This document shows positions 14,903 through 23,013 of a stretch of 64,000 nucleotides of DNA, piece by piece; position 1 is the stretch's first letter, and the number at the start of each line of letters is the position of its first letter. Source of the DNA: Myxococcales bacterium (GTDB lineage Bacteria > Myxococcota_A > Polyangia > Nannocystales > Nannocystaceae); the NCBI GenBank assembly GCA_014240065.1, contig JAAZXR010000011.1:26985-90984 (forward strand), given 5' to 3'. The position numbers and the translations under genes were made by a program. The notes below the pieces were generated by a model. It worked only from the letters and a program-made list of their open reading frames with translations. It was not told the origin of the DNA and made no database searches.

Positions 14903-15972
14903 CGGGACGCAGCCTCCCCCTCGTCGGTGGACCCCTGCTGCAGCTGCCGGAGCTCTCTTCCGGATCCGAGCAGCACGGCGATCCAGCGAGTCTCCTCGTC
15001 GTGACTCAGGAGGATTTTCACCAACATGGTCAGCGGGACCGCGAGCAGCATGCCCACCGGTCCCCAGATCCACCCCCAAAACAGTAACGACAAAAACACC
15101 ACGAGCGCTGAGATGCCGAAGGAGCGACCCATCCATCGCGGCTCGAGCACCGTCCCGAGCAGTCCGTTTAGGAGGAGGAAACAGACGAGGAGCGCGAGGG
15201 CGGTCGTCCCATCAAATTGAATCCAGCCCAGCAACACCGGAGGGATCGAGGCGACGAGCGATCCGATCTGCGGCACGTAGTTGAGTAAGAACGCGACCAG
15301 CGCCCACAAGAACGCGTACTCCACCTTGAACGCGAGCAAGATGATCCACGCGCCGAGTCCAGTCAATATGCTGACCATCGTCTTCACCCACAGGTAGCGA
15401 TGGATGTCACCGATGATGGACCCCCCGCTCAAGGAGACGTCGGCGGCGATTCCGAAGGCGAGCCGCAGCTTGCGTGGCAGCCCCGCAGCTTCTGCCAACA
15501 TAAATCCAAGCGTCACGATGACGAAAAAAATCTCCGACACAAGCGCGCCCAACGCAGCGAGCGTCCCCCCGACGAGCTCCATGAGCACCTTGGTGTCAAA
15601 CTCTTCGATGATATCTGCGCCTCGTACCTCGACACCTGCGCTCTCCAGGATGAGGCTGAACGCGGCCATCTTCGCCTTCAGATTCTGCTCAAACTCGGGA
15701 ATCCTGCGGCTAAAATCGGCCACCGAGTCACCGAGAAAATATCCGATCCCTCCCGCGACACCGAGCACGAGCGCCAGCACGAGGAGGATGGAGAGGGGTC
15801 GTGGGACGCGGCGCACCACGAACCACTGGAGCAGCGGGGAGACGAGCGTCGCGATGAACGTCGCCAGGATGACCGGCACGAGGATGTCGGACGCGACCTT
15901 CGCCCCCGCGACGACGATGACAAACGACGCGATCGCGAGGAGACTCCCGGAGGTGCTGGTTTTCTTCGACAC
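14899..15972 (-). CDS. AI-2E family transporter (TqsA/PerM-like permease)
   Basis: About 357 residues from the GTG at 15972, 13 bases after the VWA gene stop; an ATG at 16062 inside the upstream gene would add 30 hydrophilic residues. Multiple hydrophobic segments include SGSLLAIASFVIVVAGAKVA, VILATFIATLVSPLLQWFV, LVLALVLGVAGGIGYFLG, FFVIVTLGFML and VGMLLAVPLTMLVKILL. A long soluble loop with helices lies between the third and fourth segments, as is usual in this family. VAFLLNYVPQIGSLVASIPP and NGLLGTVLEPRWMGRSFGIS are the family signatures. The substrate is unknown; AI-2 transport applies to only some members. Confidence 0.9.
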   Translation of the reverse strand: MSKKTSTSGSLLAIASFVIVVAGAKVASDILVPVILATFIATLVSPLLQWFVVRRVPRPLSILLVLALVLGVAGGIGYFLGDSVADFSRRIPEFEQNLKAKMAAFSLILESAGVEVRGADIIEEFDTKVLMELVGGTLAALGALVSEIFFVIVTLGFMLAEAAGLPRKLRLAFGIAADVSLSGGSIIGDIHRYLWVKTMVSILTGLGAWIILLAFKVEYAFLWALVAFLLNYVPQIGSLVASIPPVLLGWIQFDGTTALALLVCFLLLNGLLGTVLEPRWMGRSFGISALVVFLSLLFWGWIWGPVGMLLAVPLTMLVKILLSHDEETRWIAVLLGSGRELRQLQQGSTDEGEAASR

Positions 15973-15985
15973 CGCCTGCAGTCTA

Positions 15986-18900
15986 TCAGCGTTTGGCGAC
16001 CTCCGGCCCTCGCGTCCGCGATCGGTGTCCCCTCGCGGGCGCGCGAGCGAGTCCGAGCTCACCGAGGTTCACGCTGCTCCGTGCGCGAGTCACAAGGAAT
16101 GGCCGCTGCTCGACGCGCAGGCCGACGACGGGATCAAACGACAGGATGTCCACGGCGCCCGTCGCTACCCCCAGCGGTCCGACGTCGTGTATCTCCACCG
16201 AGATCTCATACGGCGCGGCGTTGGCCCCGGCTGGGAGGACGAACGCCTCGTAGGGGAACGCCCCGCTCGCGTCCTCCGTCAGCGCCCCCCCGCTCGGGAG
16301 CGCCTTGCGCCGATAGTAGGCGTGGTTCCCCCGCGCGTCGCGAAGATGCAGGTCCATGTCGGTGCTCGCCGCGTCCCAACCGAGCGCGACGAGCACAGTG
16401 CGCTCACGTGGCAACGCGACGCCCACTCGGCGGCTCAGGGTCGCGATCGCTTCAGCGTCCTCAGGTCGCGAGAGCCTCCACCCCGCGAGGACCATGCCGA
16501 GCTCCGCCCGGAGCGAGGAGCGCGCGCCCTCGCCTCTCGCTTCCACGTTGAGAGGCTCCGCGCCTTCGACCAATCCCGCGAGCAGCGTCGCGGCGTCCTC
16601 GTAGTGTCCCCTGGCTAGGGCGTCGACAGCGAGCGCTCGCGCGCTGGTCGGGTGCATGGGTCGCAGCCTCTCCGCGCGCTGCAGCGCGTCATGAGACAGC
16701 CGGTCCGCGGCCGTTCCAAGCCGCACCAAACTGCGCGCCGCGAACCTCCGCACGTCATCGCGGTGCGGATAGAGGTCGATCAACGAGCCGAAGGCCCGCC
16801 CGGCGCGCCCGTAATTGCCTGTCCGTTCTTCGACGACTGCGACCGCGAGGATGCTCAACAGATTGGCGGGTTCGTTCCGCATCCACGCGTCCGCCACGCT
16901 GGAGGAGGTCTGCTCATCTCCCCATCCTAGGAGCGAGATGACCGTCGAGAACGTACCTCGGTGGGCTTGGCTACCCTCGCCAAGAAACCCCGCTCGAACT
17001 TCGACAACGGGCCGCTGGGCCTGAGAATCCCCCCCAACCCCCGCCGGCACTGGCACCTCGTCTACGGGTCGATGTCCCCTCTCCGTGGGCTCTGTTTGAG
17101 CTTGCTCCGTCCGGGCTCGCTCCTCCTTCGCTGCCTGCGCCGGCCCACTCTCCCGGGCGCGCACGCCGGTAGTTCGATCTAAGATTTCACTCGGACCCCG
17201 TCGAGATGCCTTCTCTCGCCAGGACACCGCTCGCGCGAGCGATTCTCGATCTCCGCGCAGGTGAGTCTGCGCCCAGGTGCTCCGCTGCAACACCCCGCGC
17301 GGGACCGGCGCCACGACGCCCTCTGGACGAACCGCCCCTTCGCTCCCCGTCGCCTGCGCCGGGCGCGGAGCGAAGGATACGTCGGTCCATCCATTAAACA
17401 AGCCGCGCCGCGCCGCCTCCGCCGCGATCTTCTTAAACATTTCGGCCATGCCGCCGCGCCCCGAGTCGGCGATTTGCGACCGGCGCTGTTCAAACGCCAA
17501 CACCCGCCCGTAGGTCGAGAGTCCAGCGGCGCCACGGCGGCGCAGGGGGATCTGAGCGGTCCTTCGAATCCCCTCGACGACCTCGTGGGCCTCAAGGATG
17601 ATCTCATCTCCCGCGACACGGAGCGCCGCGACCATGACCTCATCGCCAGCTTGGACCCGGGCGACCGCGCTCGGATAAATATCGGGCGTATTGGGGCTTG
17701 AGATGAGGACGTGACCCACGGTCCGCAGCAGCCGCGCTGCCGCTCGCTGCGGGGGCTCCTCGCGTGAGAGCAGCACGCCTGGTCGTGGCGGTTGGTCGAC
17801 CAGGGTGCCGAGCAACGAAGTATTTGAGTGCGACGACGCCGCGAAGGCATCCAGCCGCCGAAGGCCCCGGGATTCCAGCGCGCGCACCAGCCCCCCGAGA
17901 TATTCCGGCGAGCTTCCACCCGCGGTCACAACGCCGTCGGAGACCAGCAGCAGCCGATCAAAGGACTCCGGGCCGTGGCTGCCAAGAAACCGGAGCCCCC
18001 CCTCCAAGTTTGTCGCGCCGAGTGGACCCCGCCGCAGCAGCGTCTCCAGGACTTCATCACCATACTGCCGAAGATCACCCCGAAAGATCGTCTTCGCGGT
18101 CTGGTCAAACGCCACGACCCACAGCCCGAGGTCCGGCGAGGTGCGCGCCCGCAGGGTCCCGAGTACGCCGTGAAGGTGTCGAATATTTCGTTCAAATGAG
18201 GCAGACTGCGAGGCGCTCGTGTCCACGAGGATCGCCAGCGTCTTGGGCTCCTCGGCGTGATCGTGTCCCACCGGCATGAAGCGCACCATCGAGAGCCGCT
18301 CGTCGGCGACGCCGACCTCCTCGGGCTCGTGGTCCTCCCACATCATCGGCGGTCCGCTCGCGTTGACCCCATCCCACGTCCACGTGGGGCGCGGCGGGCC
18401 GCTTCGCAGACTCGGATCAGCGCCGTCGCTCCACGTTCGAACGCTCATCGCGCGCGCCGGAGGATCACACAACGCCGACGACGACCACCACGACGGCGGC
18501 CCCGATCGCAGCGCCGAGAGCTCTCCTCGGACCTTGACAGTGGCGCCCTCGGCGACTCGGTGGAGGCGCAGCTTGACGCCATCCTCCGTTTGTTTGGCTC
18601 GATATGCCGGCTGCAGATCGTTCGGTCCGCGCGGGGCGGCCGCGTCCGCCTCGCGAGGCGTCGCGCCGGCGTCATGCCAGCGCACGCCGTCAAAGACAGA
18701 GAGGCTGACCAACAGCGAGGAGGGAGGCGGCTTCAGCGCGAACTCCACGTCAGTCACGCCGCGGTCGCGATGCAGAATCTCCGCCTCAAATCGAGTAGTG
18801 AGGATCGGATCCTCCTCGAAGAAGTCCACGACCACGCGATCGAGGGGCACGCGAGCTCCTCCGGAGAACGTCAGCGCGAACATCGGCCGCTGCTGGTCCG

Positions 18901-19075
18901 CAGCTTCAATTTCAACTTGGCGCGCGGTGAGCGGCGCCTCTGCGTCGCGCTGCGACGGCGTCGAGGACACCGAACATCCGACGCTCAGCCACACGAAGAT
19001 CGCCCCCACCGCCGCGCCTGAGCCCACCCTCGAGTGGATGCTGTCCCAAGCGTTCGATCGATCTCCCAACGCCAT
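15986..19075 (-). CDS. VWA-domain lipoprotein with TPR-like region and C-terminal DUF2135-like domain
   Basis: 1029 residues. The export signal ends at WLSVGC (Cys34), so it is probably lipid-anchored. A von Willebrand factor A domain lies at about 280-440 with an intact metal site: VDTSAS (Asp285), GATNLEGGL and LLLVSDGV. After a charged linker (about 590-720) comes a helical part with TPR-like spacing (GRAGRAFGSLIDLYPHRDD). The C-terminus, VALGWDAASTDMDLHLRD then GGALTEDASGAFPYEAF, matches the DUF2135/YfaP-like fold. It heads a packed operon with the permease, isomerase and DUF3604 genes. A cell-surface or periplasmic binding role is inferred. Confidence 0.85.
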   Translation of the reverse strand: MALGDRSNAWDSIHSRVGSGAAVGAIFVWLSVGCSVSSTPSQRDAEAPLTARQVEIEAADQQRPMFALTFSGGARVPLDRVVVDFFEEDPILTTRFEAEILHRDRGVTDVEFALKPPPSSLLVSLSVFDGVRWHDAGATPREADAAAPRGPNDLQPAYRAKQTEDGVKLRLHRVAEGATVKVRGELSALRSGPPSWWSSSALCDPPARAMSVRTWSDGADPSLRSGPPRPTWTWDGVNASGPPMMWEDHEPEEVGVADERLSMVRFMPVGHDHAEEPKTLAILVDTSASQSASFERNIRHLHGVLGTLRARTSPDLGLWVVAFDQTAKTIFRGDLRQYGDEVLETLLRRGPLGATNLEGGLRFLGSHGPESFDRLLLVSDGVVTAGGSSPEYLGGLVRALESRGLRRLDAFAASSHSNTSLLGTLVDQPPRPGVLLSREEPPQRAAARLLRTVGHVLISSPNTPDIYPSAVARVQAGDEVMVAALRVAGDEIILEAHEVVEGIRRTAQIPLRRRGAAGLSTYGRVLAFEQRRSQIADSGRGGMAEMFKKIAAEAARRGLFNGWTDVSFAPRPAQATGSEGAVRPEGVVAPVPRGVLQRSTWAQTHLRGDRESLARAVSWREKASRRGPSEILDRTTGVRARESGPAQAAKEERARTEQAQTEPTERGHRPVDEVPVPAGVGGDSQAQRPVVEVRAGFLGEGSQAHRGTFSTVISLLGWGDEQTSSSVADAWMRNEPANLLSILAVAVVEERTGNYGRAGRAFGSLIDLYPHRDDVRRFAARSLVRLGTAADRLSHDALQRAERLRPMHPTSARALAVDALARGHYEDAATLLAGLVEGAEPLNVEARGEGARSSLRAELGMVLAGWRLSRPEDAEAIATLSRRVGVALPRERTVLVALGWDAASTDMDLHLRDARGNHAYYRRKALPSGGALTEDASGAFPYEAFVLPAGANAAPYEISVEIHDVGPLGVATGAVDILSFDPVVGLRVEQRPFLVTRARSSVNLGELGLARAPARGHRSRTRGPEVAKR

Positions 19076-19188
19076 CCCTCATAGGACGCCGCCAAACCGA
19101 AAGTGTTCCGTGATGCGGCAAAAAATCTCGCCTCACGCGAGGTCGATTCGCGGTTCGCACCTTTGCGTACACCGACGGCGCCGCCCGC

Positions 19189-20811
19189 TCAGGTCGGACG
19201 AGGCGGATCCGCCAGAGCCGCCGCGCCCTCCGGAGCCGCTCCAACCGCCGAAATTGCTCCAGCTTTTGGATCCGCTGCCAACGGCAAGCGAATCCAAAAG
19301 CTCACTCCCGGACCCGAGGTGTGCTCGATCACTCCAACTTCTCCTCCATGATCGATGACGACCTTCTTCACGATAGAGAGGCCGAGACCGGTACCGGATC
19401 TCCTCGTGGTGACGTAGGGCTCGAAGACCTGATCTTCCTCAACGTCCACGAGCCCGGGTCCACCATCCCACACCACCATCATGGCGGTCTCCGCGTCCGC
19501 CGTGAGCCGGATTCCGAGCGACGGGTCTGGCACGCCCGCCTCTCTCATGGCGACGATCGCGTTCTCCACCAAGTTCACGAGCACTTGACGGAGGAGCTGG
19601 CGATCACCTCGCACGATCATCTCCACCGCGTCGATCTCCCGCTCAATTTTATGATCCTCGAGCGGATACGCGCGGACAAAATCCTCGACGACGCGCACCA
19701 AATCAACGCGCTCAGCCCGAAACTCGGGCACCGTCGAGAAGAGGGAGAAGGAGGTCACCATGCGCCGCAGGGTCTCCACCTCATCGAGGATGATCTCGAC
19801 CGAGGTGTCCAGCAGCTCGCGTGATGCGGTGTCACTCGGCACGCACTTGGTCTGCAGCTGCTGCGCCGCCAGACCAATCGGCGTCAATGGGTTTTTGATC
19901 TCGTGCGCGAGACGACGTGCCATCTCCTGCGATACAGCGACCCGCTGCAGATACTGGAGCCGAGCGCGGGCGCTCGCGAGCTGATCGAGCATCGCGTTGA
20001 GATCGCCCGCGAGAACTGCGAGCTCATCTTGCCCAACAACCGGCGCTCTCGACGAAGCGTCTCCCTCCGACACCCGCCTCATGGTGTCGCTGATATGGGT
20101 GAGTTTCCGCGTGGTCTGTCGAGCGAGGATGAGCCCCGCGAACAAGGAGATCAACAACGCCCCGCCGCTCGCGAGGAAGACCGCGCGTTTCAGTGAGTGC
20201 GTCGCGTCCTCTTGGGAGACCTGGCTGCCGTCGGCGAGCCTGACCATCCCAACGTTTGCTTGAGTCGCCGCGAGCGCATCGAGCGTCGGTAGTCCTGGAT
20301 CTGCGACGACAAACTCGGCCACCATGAGACGCTCCTCCCCACCCGCGTCGACTGTCCGCGTCACCCTGGTCGCCTCAGAGACGCCGGCCCCACCCGCGGT
20401 CAGCGTGGGATGGCGCGGCGGTGCGTCTTCTCCTACATACAATGACACGAGGGTCGGGTCACGCTGGGTGGCGGCTCGACTCCACGTCGCCTCGCTCGCT
20501 CCTCCTCGCGCCGAATACTCCTCCGCGAGATGGTCCATCTTCGCAGCGATGAGCTCCTCGCGGGCGTCTCGCAGCGCCGCGTCGAGCGCGTAGACATCCT
20601 CCAACAACCCTCGGGAGTCCTCCACGTGTTGCGTGACGAACGCTTGAAAATAGAGGACGGTCACCCCTACGAGGATGACGGATGAGCACACGCACAAAAA
20701 ACCCATCGCGAGCATGGCGTAGATCACACGAGCTTCGAGACGGCGGTACCACGGAGCGCGATCCAAGATCCGCTTCACTTCGTCTCGCTGTGATCGTCGC
20801 TGGGTCATCAC
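19189..20811 (-). CDS. NtrY-like sensor histidine kinase
   Basis: 540 residues: a first membrane segment (AMLAMGFLCVCSSVILVGVT), a periplasmic sensor of about 150 residues, a second segment (AVFLASGGALLISLFAGLIL), HAMP (RKLTHISDTMRRVSEGDASS), a dimerisation/phosphoacceptor helix with RLAHEIKNPLTPIGLAAQQL (His about 305), and an ATPase domain with NLVENAIVAM, DGGPGL and GTGLGLSIVKKV. The HEIKNPLTPI motif is typical of NtrY/AtoS-type kinases that signal to NtrC-type regulators, but no such regulator lies next to it. The nearest receiver is the divergent CheY-like protein at 21235. Confidence 0.93.
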   Translation of the reverse strand: MMTQRRSQRDEVKRILDRAPWYRRLEARVIYAMLAMGFLCVCSSVILVGVTVLYFQAFVTQHVEDSRGLLEDVYALDAALRDAREELIAAKMDHLAEEYSARGGASEATWSRAATQRDPTLVSLYVGEDAPPRHPTLTAGGAGVSEATRVTRTVDAGGEERLMVAEFVVADPGLPTLDALAATQANVGMVRLADGSQVSQEDATHSLKRAVFLASGGALLISLFAGLILARQTTRKLTHISDTMRRVSEGDASSRAPVVGQDELAVLAGDLNAMLDQLASARARLQYLQRVAVSQEMARRLAHEIKNPLTPIGLAAQQLQTKCVPSDTASRELLDTSVEIILDEVETLRRMVTSFSLFSTVPEFRAERVDLVRVVEDFVRAYPLEDHKIEREIDAVEMIVRGDRQLLRQVLVNLVENAIVAMREAGVPDPSLGIRLTADAETAMMVVWDGGPGLVDVEEDQVFEPYVTTRRSGTGLGLSIVKKVVIDHGGEVGVIEHTSGPGVSFWIRLPLAADPKAGAISAVGAAPEGAAALADPPRPT

Positions 20812-21234
20812 GGGCTTGTCATAGTTCTAACATCATTTAGATCTGCGCCGTGACGGAGGCGTCACGCAGACATGGTGTCGGTGACGACGTAAGCGTCATC
20901 GTTGTCGACCGCCTCTTCGCTCCCGATGTCTCCGTGCACACATCCACGGTAGCCACTCTGCTCAGGTCGGACGGTTCGAGCGCGGAGGCGTGATCGACCG
21001 TGACGCCTTCCGACGGTCGAGCGAGCGCCGCGACCATCGAGCCCTCTGTAGGTCACGACGCTCACGGAATCAGCGTCGATCCGCGAACGTCGTCGCGCGG
21101 GGACACGAGCGTGAGGAGCTCGTGGAGCGGGGAGTGCGCCCTCTCTGGGCGTCGCCGCGCATCCACTTGCGATGGCGCTCTTTCGGCCACGATTACCCTC
21201 GACAACGCCGCGACGGTCCTAGACACTACCTCGC
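20812..21234. other. intergenic, divergent promoter region
   Basis: 423 bases between the NtrY-like kinase (minus) and the CheY-like receiver (plus). I find no convincing gene. Two short minus-strand frames end in this region, and one ends with DNDDAYVVTDTMSA, faintly like the N-terminus of a PP2C phosphatase, but the rest does not match. Promoters for both flanking genes must lie here. Confidence 0.5.
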
Positions 21235-21612
21235 GTGGTTGTCGAAAAGACCGTCCTGTACGTTGAAGACAACGACGCGAACTTCACGTTGGTGCAGCGC
21301 CTGCTCCAGTCTACCGGGAGCTACAAGGTCGTGCGCGCGGTGTCTTCCGAGGATGCCCGGGCGGCCCTCAAACAGCAGCTCCCCCGGGTCATTTTGTTGG
21401 ATCACGAGCTCCCGGGAATGCTCGGAATCGACTTCGCAAAAGAGATCAAATCCGACGAGCGAACAAAGGACATCCCGCTCGTCTTGATCACGGCGAGTGT
21501 GATGAAACGAGAGCGAGAGGCGGCGCTCTCGGCCGGTGTCGACAAGTTTATCGAGAAGCCCTTTGACATCGTCATGCTTCGAACCCTCGTGGACTCCCTC
21601 TCTGCGACGTAA
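21235..21612 (+). CDS. single-domain response regulator (CheY-like receiver)
   Basis: 125 residues from a GTG start, comprising a receiver domain only. The acidic pair is in YVEDNDAN, the phosphoacceptor Asp is in VILLDHELPGMLG (about residue 56), Thr/Ser is in LVLITAS and the conserved Lys is in FIEKPFD. No output domain follows, so it signals through protein contacts. YVEDND..N..L.. and DHELPGMLGI resemble receivers that work with hybrid kinases. It diverges from the NtrY-like kinase gene, but partnership is not shown. Confidence 0.93.
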   Translation: MVVEKTVLYVEDNDANFTLVQRLLQSTGSYKVVRAVSSEDARAALKQQLPRVILLDHELPGMLGIDFAKEIKSDERTKDIPLVLITASVMKREREAALSAGVDKFIEKPFDIVMLRTLVDSLSAT

Positions 21613-21627
21613 CGACGCCGCGCTGGC

Positions 21628-23013
21628 TCAGTCGCCCCCCTCGCTCCGCTCGCCCCCTCCGAACCCGCGATCCAAAGCGGCGAGCTGCTCTGGTGTATTG
21701 ACCCCCGCGACCTCCGCCGCGCCGACTCGCAGCGCCTTCACCGGCCCCGCGGCCGCGGCCACGGCCACGAGGTCCGTCAAGTACACCTCTCCCGCGGCGT
21801 TGCGATCTGAGAACGTCCAGAGCGCGCTCGTCAACAGCTCCACGCGCGCTGCGTAGACGCCAGCGTTGCATTCCCGGAGCTCCAATTCGTCAGCGCTCGC
21901 GTCCTTGTGTTCGCGGATACATACGATCTCACCGGTCAGACCACGCACGACTCTCCCATAACCTGCGGGGTCGTCAGCCTCGAAGGTCATCAGGGCGAGG
22001 GGGGTGTGCTCGTCGAGCAACGCCACGAGCTCTCGGAGTCGTCCTCCATTAATCCCGGGGACGTCACCGCTCAAGATCAGCGCGACCTCTTCTCCGGTCC
22101 GCAACGCTGGCAGCGCGCACTGAACCGCGTGACCAGTCCCGCGCTGCTCCGGCTGTGACGCGAAGCCGGTGTCCTCGTACCCGGCTCCGAGTATCGACTC
22201 GCGAACGCGCTCGCCCTGATAGCCGATCACGATCACAGAGCGACTCGCGCCAGCGCCGGAGGCCGCGTCAAGCACGTGGTGAATCAGCGGGCGACCGCCG
22301 AGATGATGCAACACCTTCGGCAGGTCGGAGCGCATGCGGGTCCCCTTCCCCGCGGCGAGGATCAGCGCCACAAGATTCGAACTCATGGCGCGCACCCTAG
22401 CACCGTTCGCTGCGAGCAGGAGCGCCTCCATCGCTTCAAGCTCCTCCGCCGTATTGCACGGGTCAGTCGCCTCCGCGCAGCGCAGGGCGGATCTCTCGAG
22501 CACGCGAAATGGTAGAGAGCTCAAGATCGACCGCGCCGCTCGCTCACCGGTCGCCAGAGCCCGCGTCACCGCGGCGGCCGCCGGTGAGACGCGATAGGCC
22601 GCCAAGAGCGGGTGAGGCCCCTTCGGGCCGCTGCTGAGCGCTACGGCGGCCTCATCCCCCGCGGCGAGCTCCGAGAGCGCCAACCGAACATCCTGGGGAT
22701 CGAGGGCTGGCACGTCACACGGGGCGACGACCGCGAATTCTTCTTGTCTTGTGAGGGCATGACGCAGCCCGAGGTCCAGCGCGGCCAGCGGCCCATCGAC
22801 CCCCGCGTCCCGCTCATCGTCGACGCGGACGGTGCCAGCGGGCAAGGTGCCGAGCCGCTGACTCGGTTGCGCGACGATGACGACCGTCGTCGCCCCTGCA
22901 TCACGCAACGCCTCACACACCCACTGCAACAGCGACTTTCCGAGCAGCCGTGCGGTCGCCTTGTCGCGGCCGAGTCGTCGGGATCGGCCGCCCGCTAGGA
23001 TCACGCCGATCAT
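21628..23013 (-). CDS. mobA: MobA - GlmU N-terminal fusion: molybdenum cofactor guanylyltransferase joined to a UDP-GlcNAc pyrophosphorylase-like domain
   Basis: One 461-residue frame with two nucleotidyltransferase domains. Residues 1-200 match MobA: ILAGGRSRRLGRDKA, VDGPLAALDLGLR, APCDVPALDP and a GPHPLLAAY segment. Residues 210-461 match the N-terminal half of GlmU: LILAAGKGTRMRSDLPKVLH, QRGTGHAVQCALP, LILSGDVPGI, DPAGYGRVVR, REHKDASADE, ECNAGVYA, AAGEVYLTDLVAVA and GVNTPEQLA. The left-handed beta-helix acetyltransferase of GlmU is absent. An internal ATG at 22386 (Met210) has AGGG eight bases upstream, so the second domain might also be made alone. The start overlaps the molybdoenzyme stop (ATGA). 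MobA fits making Mo-bis-MGD for that enzyme; the partner domain's substrate is unknown. Confidence 0.9.
   Translation of the reverse strand: MIGVILAGGRSRRLGRDKATARLLGKSLLQWVCEALRDAGATTVVIVAQPSQRLGTLPAGTVRVDDERDAGVDGPLAALDLGLRHALTRQEEFAVVAPCDVPALDPQDVRLALSELAAGDEAAVALSSGPKGPHPLLAAYRVSPAAAAVTRALATGERAARSILSSLPFRVLERSALRCAEATDPCNTAEELEAMEALLLAANGARVRAMSSNLVALILAAGKGTRMRSDLPKVLHHLGGRPLIHHVLDAASGAGASRSVIVIGYQGERVRESILGAGYEDTGFASQPEQRGTGHAVQCALPALRTGEEVALILSGDVPGINGGRLRELVALLDEHTPLALMTFEADDPAGYGRVVRGLTGEIVCIREHKDASADELELRECNAGVYAARVELLTSALWTFSDRNAAGEVYLTDLVAVAAAAGPVKALRVGAAEVAGVNTPEQLAALDRGFGGGERSEGGD

Noticed and set aside
18276..19358. 360-residue plus-strand frame across the VWA and kinase genes
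   Set aside because: Crosses two well-supported minus-strand genes and their spacer; Arg/Ser/Pro-rich.
20837..21065. Possible PP2C phosphatase remnant (segments VATVDVCTETSG and DNDDAYVVTD in two frames)
   Set aside because: Would need a frameshift, only a faint likeness to the PP2C N-terminus, and nothing of the rest of the domain.
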